Source of the DNA: CAWATG01 sp963785035 | GTDB lineage: Bacteria; Actinomycetota; Acidimicrobiia; IMCC26256; CAWATG01 | NCBI GenBank assembly: GCA_963785035.1 | Contig: CAWATG010000004.1 | Span: 186,001 to 250,000 of the forward strand | Length of the DNA stretch: 64,000 nucleotides | Reading direction: 5' to 3' | Part shown: piece after piece, positions 18,559 to 28,070 of the stretch | How the letters are laid out: the number at the start of each line of letters is the position of its first letter | Numbering within the stretch: position 1 is the stretch's first letter | The notes under the pieces: model-generated | Databases searched by the model: none | Told to the model about the DNA's origin: nothing | Seen by the model: the letters and a program-made list of their open reading frames with translations, nothing else | Program-made: the position numbers and the translations under genes

Positions 18559-19753
18559 GTGGCAAGACGTTCGGCGCTGTTCGAGTTGCCGCCCGAGGCA
18601 ACGGCGTATCGTGGCGAGCTGCAGAAGTGGTTCGCGGCACACCCGAAGGCCTCCGCGCGGGAACTCGCTGAGGCCGGCTTTGTCGCACCCCATTGGCCGA
18701 AGCCATGGGGACTTGACGCCAGTCCTGCCAAGCAACTTGCGATCGACGCCGAGTTGGCGGTCGCGGGACTTCGGCGCCCCTCGAACCTCATCGGTATCGG
18801 CTGGGCGGGCCCGACAATCCTTGCTGCGGGCACCGACGCGCAACGTAGCCGGTACCTTCCGCCGATCCTTTCGGGCGAGGAACAATGGTGTCAGCTCTTC
18901 AGTGAGCCTGGCTCGGGGTCTGACCTGGCATCGCTGAGCACTCGAGCCGTTCGCGACGGCGACGTGTATATCGTCAACGGTCAGAAGATCTGGACGTCGC
19001 TGGCGCGTCAGGCCCAGTTCGGCATCCTGCTGGCGCGTACCGATCCGTCCGTGCCCAAACACCGCGGCATCTCGTATCTGATCTGCCCCATGGATGCTCC
19101 CGGCGTCGAGATTCGTCCTATTCGTGATATGGGCGGGTCGGAGACCTTCAACGAGGTGCTTCTTCACCGACGTGGCGATTCCTGTCGAGAACCTCGTGGG
19201 TGACGAGAACGACGGGTGGCGACTCGCCAAGGTGACGTTGGCCAACGAGCGGACCACCCTCTCAGGCGGCGGTGCGTTGTTGGGGAAGGGCCCCGACGCG
19301 ACCGATCTCATCGATCTTGTGCGTCGTCGAGGCGGTGTGACCGATCCGGTGCTGCGCCAGCGGGTTGCTGATGCCTACATCGAAGGTGAGCTGTTGCGTC
19401 TGCTGCGATTGCGGATGGTCGGCGCGGCCGTCGGAGGGCGCGACGACGGGCCGCAGGCGTCGATCCGCAAGGCGATTTCCGACGACCACGGCAAGCGACT
19501 CCTGGAACTGGCGATTGCATTGTCCGGCCCGACGGGTTTGTTGAGCGCACCCCGTCCGCTCGGCGATGATCCCGCTCTCTGGGGATTTGGTTTCGTGTTC
19601 TCGCCGGCCATCACGATCGGTGGCGGAAGCTCCGAGGTGCAGCGCAATGTCATCGCCGAGCGCGTACTGGGATTGCCCCACGACGCCGATCCCGAGTTGG
19701 ACCGACCCTGGGGCGAGAGGCCATTGCGTGGCAGTGGTGGGGTACCGTATTGA
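18559..19753 (+). CDS. Acyl-CoA dehydrogenase, one frameshift
   Basis: Two overlapping frames join into one ~397-residue dehydrogenase if the extra C at 19159 is removed (EVFFTDVAIPVENLVGDEN across the joint). Marks: QLFSEPGSGSDLASLSTRA, GQKIWTSLARQAQFGILLAR, and SSEVQRNVIAERVLGLP at the C-terminus. It lacks the first N-terminal helix or two compared with typical family members. The canonical catalytic Glu motif (YEGT) is replaced by GGGSSEVQ. GTG 18559 follows a G-rich site. It is downstream of a ferredoxin and upstream of an amidohydrolase/CoA-transferase run. Confidence 0.82.
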
Positions 19754-19795
19754 GAAAGCGTCAAGTTGAGACAACGTCGTTGAGGGGGAGTTGCG

Positions 19796-20965
19796 GTGGA
19801 CGTCGAGGATCTCGTCCTTATTTCTGTGGATGACCATGTCATCGAGCCTCGGGATGCTTTCGACGGGAAGTTCTCGAAGAAGTTCGCGGACTCCGCTCCA
19901 CGGGTCGTCACCCTCGACGACGGCCGCGAGACGTGGCTCTACGAGGGCCGCGAGTGCAACAACTTCGGCCTGAACGCGGTTGCCGGAAAGTCACCCGAGG
20001 AGTACAACCTCGATCCGACCACGTACGCGTCGATGCGTGCGGGTTGCTACGACGTTCATGAGCGTGTCAAGGACATGAACCGCAATGGGATCTTCGCATC
20101 CGCGAACTTTCCGTCGTTCCCCAAGTTCGCCGGCCAGACGTTCTCCGAGGGCAAAGACAAAGAGCTTGCGCTCGAATGCGTCCGTGCCTACAACGACTGG
20201 ATGATCGACGAGTGGTGTGGTGCATACCCTGACCGCTTCATCCCCATGTGTCTCGTCCCACTCTGGGATCCCGCACTCTGCGCCAACGAGGTGCACCGCA
20301 TCGCGGCGAAGGGCGCGCGTGCGATCACCTTCCCCGAGAACCCCGTCCCGTTGGGTTATCCGTCGTGGCACCGAGGTCACTGGGATCCGATGCTGCGCGC
20401 GTGTGAGGAGACGGGCGTGGTCGTGTGTCTGCACATTGGATCGTCGTCGAAGACGCCGATCCTGTCGCGGGACGCGCCGATCACGGTGATGCTCAACCTG
20501 TTGCCGCTGAATTCGTGTCAGGCCGCGGCTGACCTGTTGTGGTCGCCGGTCCCGCGCACGTTCCCGAACATCAAGATTGCGTTGTCCGAGGGTGGCGTGG
20601 GTTGGGTCCCATTCTTCCTCGAGCGAGCGGACTACACCTACGAGCATCACAAGGCATGGACGCATCAGGATTTCGGTGACCTCCTGCCCAGTGAAGTGTT
20701 CCGCCGTAACTTCTGGTGCTGCTTCATCGACGACACGATCGGTCTCGAGCACCTTGACATCGTGGGCGCTGACCATGTGATGTTCGAGGTCGACTATCCG
20801 CACTCCGACTCGACCTGGCCGCATTCGCCGGAGTTGTTCGTCAAGCGCATGCATGGCATGGACGATCGGCTGGTACAGAATGTCAGCCACCGCACTGCCA
20901 TGGATCTTTTCGGGCATCACCCCGAACGTGTGCAGACGGTGGGCGAACTGCGCGCGCAGGTTTGA
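19796..20965 (+). CDS. Amidohydrolase-2 (ACMSD-like) family metal-dependent hydrolase
   Basis: 389 residues with the TIM-barrel amidohydrolase-2 layout. The first metal motif reads SVDDHVIEPRD (HxxE, not the classic HxH). The barrel then carries CLHIGSS, IKIALSEGGVGWVPF, and the acidic last strand FEVDYPHSDSTWPHS. Family members hydrolyse or decarboxylate; in CoA-rich actinobacterial clusters their substrates are mostly unknown. GTG 19796 follows GGGGGAG. It is the first of four paralogues in the window (19796, 25548, 32433, 51317). The next gene, a CoA-transferase, starts 21 nt later. Confidence 0.87.
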   Translation: MDVEDLVLISVDDHVIEPRDAFDGKFSKKFADSAPRVVTLDDGRETWLYEGRECNNFGLNAVAGKSPEEYNLDPTTYASMRAGCYDVHERVKDMNRNGIFASANFPSFPKFAGQTFSEGKDKELALECVRAYNDWMIDEWCGAYPDRFIPMCLVPLWDPALCANEVHRIAAKGARAITFPENPVPLGYPSWHRGHWDPMLRACEETGVVVCLHIGSSSKTPILSRDAPITVMLNLLPLNSCQAAADLLWSPVPRTFPNIKIALSEGGVGWVPFFLERADYTYEHHKAWTHQDFGDLLPSEVFRRNFWCCFIDDTIGLEHLDIVGADHVMFEVDYPHSDSTWPHSPELFVKRMHGMDDRLVQNVSHRTAMDLFGHHPERVQTVGELRAQV

Positions 20966-20986
20966 CCCTCCGAAAGCGAGCACGAC

Positions 20987-22186
20987 ATGACGCCGAACGA
21001 TGACGCCGCGTCGGCCGGATTGAGTCGCCCGACGCGACGGCCGCTCGACGGTATCCGTGTCGTCGAGATCGCAGGAATTGGCCCCGCGCCGTTCGCGGCG
21101 ACCGTGCTGGGCGATCTCGGTGCCGAGGTGGTCAGGGTCGATCGCGTATCGGACGTCGGCCAGATGAACGAAGCCGAAGTGGCAGGCGAGGTACTCAATC
21201 GCAACAGGCGGTCCATCGCGGTCGATCTCAAACATCCCGACGGCGTCACGACGGTGCTACGGATGGTCGCGCAAGCCGATGTTCTCATCGAGGGATTCCG
21301 GCCTGGTGTCGCCGAACGGCTGGGTATCGGTCCCGAGGAATGCCAGGCGCGTAATCCCGGTTTGATCTATGGGCGGATGACGGGTTGGGGCCAGACAGGC
21401 CCGCTTGCGAACACCGCGGGCCACGACATCGATTACATCGCCGTTGCCGGTGCGCTCGATCCGATCGGTCGTCCTGGAATGGCGCCGGTTCCGCCACTGA
21501 ACTTGGTCGGCGACATGGGGGGCGGCGCGATGTTTCTCGTGGTGGGCGTGCTCGCGGCACTGGTCGGGCGGGCACAGACCGGTCGCGGTGAAGTCATCGA
21601 CGCCGCGATGGTCGATGGTGCGGCGATGCTGACCGCCATGTTTCATGGTTTCATCGCGAAAGGCACCTGGAACGACGAGCGCGGTACGAACACGATCGAC
21701 GGTGGGGCATTCTTCTACGACGTCTACGCCACCGCCGACGGGCATTACATGGCGGTCGGAGCGGTCGAGGCCAAGTTCTTCGCGCAGCTGCTCGCGCTCA
21801 CAGGCCTTGACGGCGACGACTCCATGCCGCGTCAGTGGGACAAGTCTCGTTGGGAGGAAGGTCGAGGTCGACTTGCCGAGGTGTTCCTCAGGCACACCCG
21901 TGCCGAGTGGTGTGACCGCATCGCGGAGGGTGGGTTCGACGCGTGCGTGGCGCCGGTCATGAGCCTGCGCGAGGCTCCTGAACATCCCCACAACGTGGCC
22001 CGCTCGACGTTCGTCAAAGTCGCCGGTGTGTGTCAGCCGGCGCCGATGCCTGTTTTCGAAGGCCAACCGGCCCCGCTGCCCACACCCCCTGCCGCACCTG
22101 GTGAACACACAACCGATGCTCTCCGGGACTGGGGTTTCTCCCAGGCCGAAGTCGATGGTTTGCGCACAGTTGGAGCGATCGCATGA
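20987..22186 (+). CDS. CaiB/BaiF CoA-transferase family, alpha-methylacyl-CoA racemase-like
   Basis: 399 residues of the class III CoA-transferase fold. It has the AMACR-type block GRMTGWGQTGPLA ... GHDIDYIAVAGAL, in which the Asp is the racemase/transferase residue, plus the conserved opening VVEIAGIGPAPFAATVLGDLG. AMACR enzymes epimerise 2-methyl branched acyl-CoAs so that (2S)-specific dehydrogenases can act. This fits degradation of isoprenoid or sterol side chains. It overlaps the following hydrolase by ATGA, so the two are translationally coupled. Confidence 0.88.
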   Translation: MTPNDDAASAGLSRPTRRPLDGIRVVEIAGIGPAPFAATVLGDLGAEVVRVDRVSDVGQMNEAEVAGEVLNRNRRSIAVDLKHPDGVTTVLRMVAQADVLIEGFRPGVAERLGIGPEECQARNPGLIYGRMTGWGQTGPLANTAGHDIDYIAVAGALDPIGRPGMAPVPPLNLVGDMGGGAMFLVVGVLAALVGRAQTGRGEVIDAAMVDGAAMLTAMFHGFIAKGTWNDERGTNTIDGGAFFYDVYATADGHYMAVGAVEAKFFAQLLALTGLDGDDSMPRQWDKSRWEEGRGRLAEVFLRHTRAEWCDRIAEGGFDACVAPVMSLREAPEHPHNVARSTFVKVAGVCQPAPMPVFEGQPAPLPTPPAAPGEHTTDALRDWGFSQAEVDGLRTVGAIA

Positions 22187-23079
22187 GCATCACGTCATCC
22201 ACCCCCGAACTCACGCCTCGGAGCCTGACGTTCGTGGGATCGCAAGGCAACCGATTGGAGGCCGACGGTTGGGGTCCAGCCGATGGTCGCCCGATCCTGT
22301 TGATGCACGGTGGTGGCCAGACGCGCCATGCGTGGGGCGGCACCGCGGAGGCTTTGGCACTCGACGGATACAACGTCACCTCCCTCGATCTACGCGGGCA
22401 TGGTGACAGCGAGTGGGCGCCCGATGGTGACTATTCGCACGACTCGCTTCGTGACGACGTGCTGCGTGTCATCGATGAGCTCTCGGGGCCCCCGGCAATC
22501 GTCGGCGCATCGCTCGGGGGAATCGCCGGCCTGCTGGCGGCTGGAGAAACCGGACCCGGCACGGTCACGGCATTGGTCCTTGTCGACATTGCGCCGCGCA
22601 TGGAGCCACGTGGCGTCCTGCGCATCCGCCAATTCATGACGGGATATCCCGACGGCTTCGCCTCGCTCGACGAAGCCGCGGACGCGATTGCCGGATACCG
22701 GCCTGAGCGTCCGCGCCCGAAGGATGTGTCAGGTCTCGAGAAGAACCTTCGCCGCGGAACCGACGGTCGGTGGCGTTGGCATTGGGATCCGCGTTTCGTG
22801 TCGCGCTCCGACGAGGTGACCGATCCTGCGACGGTTACCGCGACCGCAATGTACAGGCGGATGAAGTCTGCCGCCGAGACCGTGGACGTGCCGACGTTGC
22901 TTGTTCGCGGCAAGCTCAGCGACATCTTGAGCGAAGAGGGCGCTGCGGAGTTCCGCGAACTGGTGCCGCACGCCGAGTATGTCGACGTGCGCGATGCGGG
23001 GCACATGGTCGCGGGGGACCGAAACGACGTGTTCACCTTGGCGGTCACAGCGTTTCTGGAGAGAGTGCTGCCGTCCTAG
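22183..23079 (+). CDS. Alpha/beta-hydrolase
   Basis: 298 residues, starting inside the preceding stop (ATGA). It has the oxyanion motif LLMHGGGQTRHAWGG, the DLRGHGDS turn, the nucleophile elbow IVGASLGGIAG (Ser), and the late His in RDAGHMVAGDRND. A lid-like insertion with several Arg/Trp lies between. Such enzymes hydrolyse esters, thioesters, C-C bonds or epoxides; the substrate is not predictable. It sits between two AMACR-like CoA-transferases, so action on the same acyl-CoA pathway is likely. Confidence 0.87.
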   Translation: MSITSSTPELTPRSLTFVGSQGNRLEADGWGPADGRPILLMHGGGQTRHAWGGTAEALALDGYNVTSLDLRGHGDSEWAPDGDYSHDSLRDDVLRVIDELSGPPAIVGASLGGIAGLLAAGETGPGTVTALVLVDIAPRMEPRGVLRIRQFMTGYPDGFASLDEAADAIAGYRPERPRPKDVSGLEKNLRRGTDGRWRWHWDPRFVSRSDEVTDPATVTATAMYRRMKSAAETVDVPTLLVRGKLSDILSEEGAAEFRELVPHAEYVDVRDAGHMVAGDRNDVFTLAVTAFLERVLPS

Positions 23080-23139
23080 GCACGGTCGTTGTCAGCGTTT
23101 TCGTGAACACATCGTTCTTGCGAACCGGGGGGAAACGCG

Positions 23140-24268
23140 ATGGGACCACTTACAGGGCTCCGTGTCATTGAGCTTGCAGGGATCGGACCGGCGCCGTTCA
23201 CTGCCATGATGCTGGCGGACATGGGCGCTGACGTTGTGCGCATCGACCGTTCGATAGGGTCGACCCTGTTCGGCCCGCACGTCGAACGTGAGCTGACCGG
23301 GCGTGGTCGGCGTTCGGTCGTTGCAGACCTCAAGTCTGATGAGGGTCGTGAGTTGGTCCTGGCCATGGTCGAACGAGCGGACGTGCTGATCGAAGGCTTC
23401 CGGCCAGGTGTGACCGAACGACTTGGCGTCGGTCCTGACGTCTGTCTCGCTCGCAACCAGCGCCTGGTCTACGGGCGCATGACCGGGTTCGGGCAGAGTG
23501 GACCGCTTGCACATGCCGCCGGACACGACATCAATTACATCGCTCTGGCAGGAGCCTTGGGGATGATAGGTCGGGCGGGCCAGCCGCCGACACCGCCATT
23601 GAACCTCGTGGGCGACTACGGCGGTGGCGGGCTGATGTTGGCCTTCGGTGTCGTGTGTGCGGTGTTCGAGGCGCGGACATCGGGGATTGGACAGGTCGTC
23701 GACGCTGCGATGGTCGATGGTGCTGCACTGCTGATGACGCCGTTCTTTGCAGGTGGTCGCGTCGCACAACAAGAACGTGGCACGTCGATGATCGACTCGG
23801 GCGCGCCCTTCTACGACGCGTACGAGACGAGTGATGGCCGCTGGATTGCCATCGGGGCTGTCGAGCCGCAGTTCTACGCGGAGTTGCTCGCTCGAATTGG
23901 TCTCGACGAGGCCGAGCTCGGCGGCCAGATGGATCTCGAGCGCTGGCCCGCCGCCAAGGCCCGCCTGGCTGAGGTGTTCGCGACGCGGCACGCGTGACGA
24001 GTGGTGCGAGATGCTCGAAGGCACCGATTCATGTTTCGCTCCGGTGCTGGACCTCAACGAGGTGGATCACCATCCGCACCTCGAGGCGCGTCAGACCTTC
24101 GTCGAGGTCGACGGGCTGGTGCAGCCTGCTCCGGCGCCGCGCTTTTCGCGGACTCCCGGGGCCATCGCCCGACACCCACCGGCGCTGGGCGAAGGGGCTG
24201 ATGAAGCGCTGAGTGATTGGGATGTCGATGCCGACGCCGTCAAGATGTGGCGCGCAACGAATTCCTGA
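23140..24268 (+). CDS. CaiB/BaiF CoA-transferase, AMACR-like, one frameshift
   Basis: The first 286 residues (VIELAGIGPAPFTAMMLADMG ... RMTGFGQSGPLAHAAGHD) end at a premature stop; the C-terminal part (TRDEWCEMLEG ... VDAD) continues in the +1 frame. Dropping one G of the pair at 23987-23988 restores ATRTRDEWCEM and a ~376-codon gene. The AMACR catalytic His/Asp region (GHDINYIALAGAL) is intact. It closely resembles the transferase at 20987, and both resemble the one at 58581. Its stop lies 1 nt from the convergent P450 stop. Confidence 0.84.
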
Positions 24269-24269
24269 G

Positions 24270-25526
24270 CTACCTGTTGGTGAGCCGAACCTTGGCGTGC
24301 TTCAGGCCACCGACGAAGTTGGACTTCACTCGCTGGGGTTCGTCGACCAGTTCGATCTTCGTGAACCGTGCGAGCATCTCCTCGAATTCGACGCGCAGGA
24401 CGAGGCGTGCGAGATGCGCACCGAGGCAGAAGTGCTCGCCGTAGGAGAAGCTCACGTGCTCGTTCTTTTGCCGCGCGATGTCGAAGGTGTACGGGTCGTC
24501 GAATACCGTGCCGTCACGGTTCGCTGAAGCCAACCAGAGGCCGAGTGTGTCGCCCTCCTTGATGGTCTGGCCGCGTAGCTCGGTGTCACAGGTCGCGGTC
24601 CGCATGACGTGCACGATGGGACTGGCCCAGCGGACGAATTCCTCGACCGCGGTGTTGATCATGGTCGGGTCCTTGCGGAGCGCGGCTTCTTGATCAGGAT
24701 TGTCCAACAGGCCGAGCAATCCTCCTGATGATGCCGACGCTCGGGTGGTGTCAAGCCCGCCGGCGATGAACAGGAGCGCGTCGAGTACCACTTCCATGTC
24801 TGAGAGCGGTGCGCCCTCGACCGTTCCCATCGTGAGCGCGCTGATGATGTCATCGCCCGGGCTGGCACGTCGCTCCATCGCAAAGGGGCCGAAGTAGGCG
24901 AGAATTTCGGCTTGGGCGCCGAGCGCCGCTGCGACGGGAGACAGGCCGTCTGGCGTGTCAGCGTCGTCGGGTGTGATGAGTTGGTGCTCCAACTCCGCCA
25001 GGCGCGCCCAATCTTCTTCGGGCACGCCCATGATGTCGAACGTGACGCTCGATGGGACCCGGTGTGCGATGTCGTTGACGAAGTCGACTTCGCCCGCCTC
25101 GGCGGCTTCGTCGAGGCACTTGTTGGTGATCTCCCGTACGCGTGGTTCGAGCGCACGGATTGCCAGCGGGGTGAAGCGGTCGACGAGCACCTTGCGGTGT
25201 CCGCGGTGCCGTGGCGGGTCGGTCATGATGAGCATTTGGCCGCCGGCGATCTCGCCGATGTCGAAGCCGGCCATCGGGTCGTCGGGCTCGACCGCGGGTT
25301 GCAGCGCCATACCTTTCGCGGAGCTGAACGTTATTGGGTCGCGCAGGACGGCCTTGACGTCGTCGTATCGCGTGACTGCCCAGAACGGGGTTGCGCCGTC
25401 ACGATCGTGGTAGTGGACGGGCGCGTGTTCGCGAAGGAAGTCGAACGCCTCGTGCGCTCGACCCTCGCGAAACATCTCGAGATCCCAGAGGTTGACGTCT
25501 TCAGGAGTGGAGAATCGTGTGGTCAT
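24270..25526 (-). CDS. Cytochrome P450 monooxygenase
   Basis: 418 residues. I-helix motif LLFIAGGLDTTRA, K-helix EEFVRWASP (ExxR), and haem loop FSYGEHFCLGAHLARL with the axial Cys. It belongs to the CYP groups common in actinobacteria acting on steroids, terpenoids or fatty acids; the I-helix LDTT replaces the usual xETT. It is a paralogue of the P450 at 9508 but clearly divergent. ATG 25526 gives a normal N-terminus. The amidohydrolase gene lies immediately upstream (25548-26732) on the same strand, so the two are probably co-transcribed. Confidence 0.93.
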   Translation of the reverse strand: MTTRFSTPEDVNLWDLEMFREGRAHEAFDFLREHAPVHYHDRDGATPFWAVTRYDDVKAVLRDPITFSSAKGMALQPAVEPDDPMAGFDIGEIAGGQMLIMTDPPRHRGHRKVLVDRFTPLAIRALEPRVREITNKCLDEAAEAGEVDFVNDIAHRVPSSVTFDIMGVPEEDWARLAELEHQLITPDDADTPDGLSPVAAALGAQAEILAYFGPFAMERRASPGDDIISALTMGTVEGAPLSDMEVVLDALLFIAGGLDTTRASASSGGLLGLLDNPDQEAALRKDPTMINTAVEEFVRWASPIVHVMRTATCDTELRGQTIKEGDTLGLWLASANRDGTVFDDPYTFDIARQKNEHVSFSYGEHFCLGAHLARLVLRVEFEEMLARFTKIELVDEPQRVKSNFVGGLKHAKVRLTNR

Positions 25527-25547
25527 CGGTGCTCCTTGGTTCCGGCG

Positions 25548-26732
25548 TCAGCGCCAGTTGGGATTGCGGGCGTTGAGGGCGAGGGTGTTGTCACGCATGA
25601 CGAGTTTGCGGGTCTCGTCGTCGACTTCCTTGATCTCGCTGAGATAGTCGAGCGGGCGGGGCATCCCTTCGATGTGTGGCCAGTCGGAGCCGAAGATGAC
25701 GCGCTCGGGTCCCATCAGCTCGAGCACGTCGTAGCTGTTGTCCTCCCAGAACGGGTTGATCCAGACGTGGTGGCGGAACGTTTCGACGGGATCATTGGCA
25801 AACCAGCCGCCGGTTCGTCGCGCGGTCGAGGCCAGTTTGCGGAACATGTCCGGAAGAAACTCCGACCCGTTCTCGACCGACGCGACGCGCACGCCGGGGA
25901 ATCGTTCGAACAGCCGATGAAAAATCAGGGTTATCAGGTAGTCGAGTGCGGCGCGCTCGATGGCGAAGCTCTTCACCGACGGTGCCATCGAGCCCATGGC
26001 CGTCGAGAACTCGTCGCCGTCGTATCCGTTTTGTGAGTAACCGGTGTCGCCCGCGTGGATCACGACGGTGATGCCCGCTTCCTGGACGCGTGCCCAGAAG
26101 GGATCGAAGATCGTGTGCGTCGGTGGAACGGGTCCCTTCACCGTCCACGGCGCGGCAGCGCGCATGACGATGGTTGTCGCGCCGCGCTCGAGTGCCCAGT
26201 CGAGCTCTTCGCAGGCCCAGTTCGGATCGGCGAGGCTGATGTACGGCGCGGCGTGGATTCGGTTCTCGAATGCAAAGCCCCAGTCCTCTTCGAGCCACTG
26301 ATTGAATGCTCGAAATGTCAGGCACACCGCTTCCGGGTCACGCTTGAGCTGCTCCTCGTAGAGCATCCCCAACGTCGGAAAGAGCCACACCGAATCGAGA
26401 CCGAACTCGTCCATGCGGGCGAGGCGCGCGACGCGGTCGTGATACTCGGGTCGGAGGGGTTCGCGATCGCGCAACATTTCGATTGGGGAGCGTCCGCCGG
26501 GGTTGCCCCGGAAGAAGTCTCGGAGCACCCCAGGCTTTCCGACTGGGTTGAACGTGGGGTTGACGACCGCCCGGCTGATGGACCCGCCGACGACGTGATA
26601 CTTGCGTCCCTCGATCTCGGCCCACTGCACACAGCGTGGGGCATGTTTGGGGTCGAGATGGCGGGTGAAGGCGTCGGGCGATTCGTAGTAATGATTGTCG
26701 CAATCGAAGGCTTGGTAGCCGAGGTCGTCCAT
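25548..26732 (-). CDS. Amidohydrolase-2 family metal-dependent hydrolase
   Basis: 394 residues. The first metal motif reads AFDCDNHYYESPDAFTRHL (HxxE type), with TVVIHAGDTGYS mid-barrel, VASVENGSEFLPD, and the terminal Asp in VIFGSDWPHIEGMPRPL. It is most like the paralogue at 51317 (shared NHYYE/CHYYE opening, RTARLE/RVARLA region and GSDWPH ending) and belongs to a different subgroup from those at 19796 and 32433. ATG 26732 is preferred over 26762, whose added residues are not family-like. It heads an operon with the P450. Confidence 0.88.
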   Translation of the reverse strand: MDDLGYQAFDCDNHYYESPDAFTRHLDPKHAPRCVQWAEIEGRKYHVVGGSISRAVVNPTFNPVGKPGVLRDFFRGNPGGRSPIEMLRDREPLRPEYHDRVARLARMDEFGLDSVWLFPTLGMLYEEQLKRDPEAVCLTFRAFNQWLEEDWGFAFENRIHAAPYISLADPNWACEELDWALERGATTIVMRAAAPWTVKGPVPPTHTIFDPFWARVQEAGITVVIHAGDTGYSQNGYDGDEFSTAMGSMAPSVKSFAIERAALDYLITLIFHRLFERFPGVRVASVENGSEFLPDMFRKLASTARRTGGWFANDPVETFRHHVWINPFWEDNSYDVLELMGPERVIFGSDWPHIEGMPRPLDYLSEIKEVDDETRKLVMRDNTLALNARNPNWR

Positions 26733-26855
26733 GTGCGATCGTCTCCCGTGCGGTGTCCACATGCATCTGAGGTCCGCGGATCGACGAAATCTCCGGGCGG
26801 GCTAGCCCTCCGAAGGAAAATCGAGGATACTCGCGAGACATACGACAACCAGAGC

Positions 26856-26870
26856 CTAACGTCATGTCAG
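26856..26870. promoter_or_regulatory. Weak match to the shared TGAC-N5-GTCA dyad
   Basis: CTAAC-GTCAT-GTCAG lies in the divergent gap between the amidohydrolase and the nitronate-monooxygenase-like gene. It has one mismatch (third base) to the [CT]TGA[CT]-N5-GTCA[AG] sites at 51262, 57222 and 62183, and it is overlapped by the second dyad CGTCA-TGTCAG-TGACG. Confidence 0.3.
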
Positions 26871-26915
26871 TGACGCCGGCACGACGAGCCGGACGCCGGA
26901 TCGAGGAGGACACGC

Positions 26916-28070
26916 GTGAACACGGATATCTGCGAACGTCTGGGTATCGAGTTCCCGATTTTTGCGTTCAGCCACTGCCGCGATGTCGTCGCTGCTGTGT
27001 CCAAAGCCGGTGGCATGGGCGTGCTTGGGGCCTTGGCATTCAGTCCGGAGCAACTCGAAATCGAGCTGACCTGGATCGACGAGCACGTCGACGGCAAGCC
27101 CTATGGAGTGGACGTCGTCATGCCGGTCAAGTCGGCAGACCGTGAGGCGGGCCTGGACGATCCGTCGAAGTTGGCGGTCGAACTCAACAAGATGATCAGC
27201 CAGGAGCATCGCGACTTCGTCGAGACAATCCTGGACCGCCACCATGTCCCGCAGTTGCCCGAAGACGCCGCACGCCCGGGCGGGCCGATCGGTGACGGCA
27301 TCTTGGGTTGGACGGCTGCGACGGGTATGCCGTTGGTCGACGTTGCCCTTGCGCACAACACGGCGCTTCTTGCGAGCGCGCTTGGTCCGCCGCCGAAGGA
27401 GGTCGTCGACGAGGTGCACGCTCGGGGCATTCCTGTGGCTGCGCTGGTCGGTACCGCTGCGCAAGCGACACGTGACGTTGCCAAGGGGATCGACATCATC
27501 ATCGCTCAGGGCAATGAGGCGGGTGGGCACACCGGGGAAATCTCGACGCTGGTCCTCATTCCCGAGGTTGTCGCTGCCGTTGGTCCGGACATTCCTGTCC
27601 TGGCCGCGGGGGGAATCGGCAGCGGCAAGCAGATGGCGGCAGCGATGGCCCTCGGTGCACAGGGCGTCTGGACGGGCTCACTCTGGCTGACCGTTGCCGA
27701 GGCGGACACGCCCCCGGAACTCATGGAGAAGCTGCTCGCCGCAACCTCGCGTGACACGGTGCGCTCGCGAGCCTTGACCGGCAAGCCCGCTCGTCAGCTC
27801 CGCACTGCCTGGACCGAGGCATGGGAATCGCCTGAGTCGCCGGGCACCTTGCCGATGCCGTTGCAGTTCATCTTGTCGTCCAAGGCGATGGCTCGAATCC
27901 ACCACGCCGGCGCCAAGGAGCTCATGGGTTTTCCGGTCGGCCAGATCGTGGGCTCGCAGAACACTGTGCGTAAGACAGCCGATGTCATCTTCGACATGGT
28001 CGACGAGTACATCGATACCGTTCGCGGAATGAACGCCCGACTCGACGAGACGCAGGAGGTTGCGCGGTGA
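26916..28070 (+). CDS. Nitronate monooxygenase/2-nitropropane dioxygenase-like FMN protein
   Basis: 384 residues with an FMN-binding TIM barrel: GIDIIIAQGNEAGGHTGEIS and PVLAAGGIGSGKQMAAAMAL are the phosphate-binding strands, followed by GAQGVWTGSLWL. The N-terminus differs from typical nitronate monooxygenases: it reads IEFPIFAFSHCRDVV, shared with the paralogue at 48064. Some relatives are FabK-type enoyl reductases. It ends with an ATGA-type overlap into a MaoC-type hydratase, so a role on CoA thioesters is likelier than nitronate detoxification. A ribosome site GAGGA precedes the ATG at 26916. Confidence 0.85.
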   Translation: MNTDICERLGIEFPIFAFSHCRDVVAAVSKAGGMGVLGALAFSPEQLEIELTWIDEHVDGKPYGVDVVMPVKSADREAGLDDPSKLAVELNKMISQEHRDFVETILDRHHVPQLPEDAARPGGPIGDGILGWTAATGMPLVDVALAHNTALLASALGPPPKEVVDEVHARGIPVAALVGTAAQATRDVAKGIDIIIAQGNEAGGHTGEISTLVLIPEVVAAVGPDIPVLAAGGIGSGKQMAAAMALGAQGVWTGSLWLTVAEADTPPELMEKLLAATSRDTVRSRALTGKPARQLRTAWTEAWESPESPGTLPMPLQFILSSKAMARIHHAGAKELMGFPVGQIVGSQNTVRKTADVIFDMVDEYIDTVRGMNARLDETQEVAR

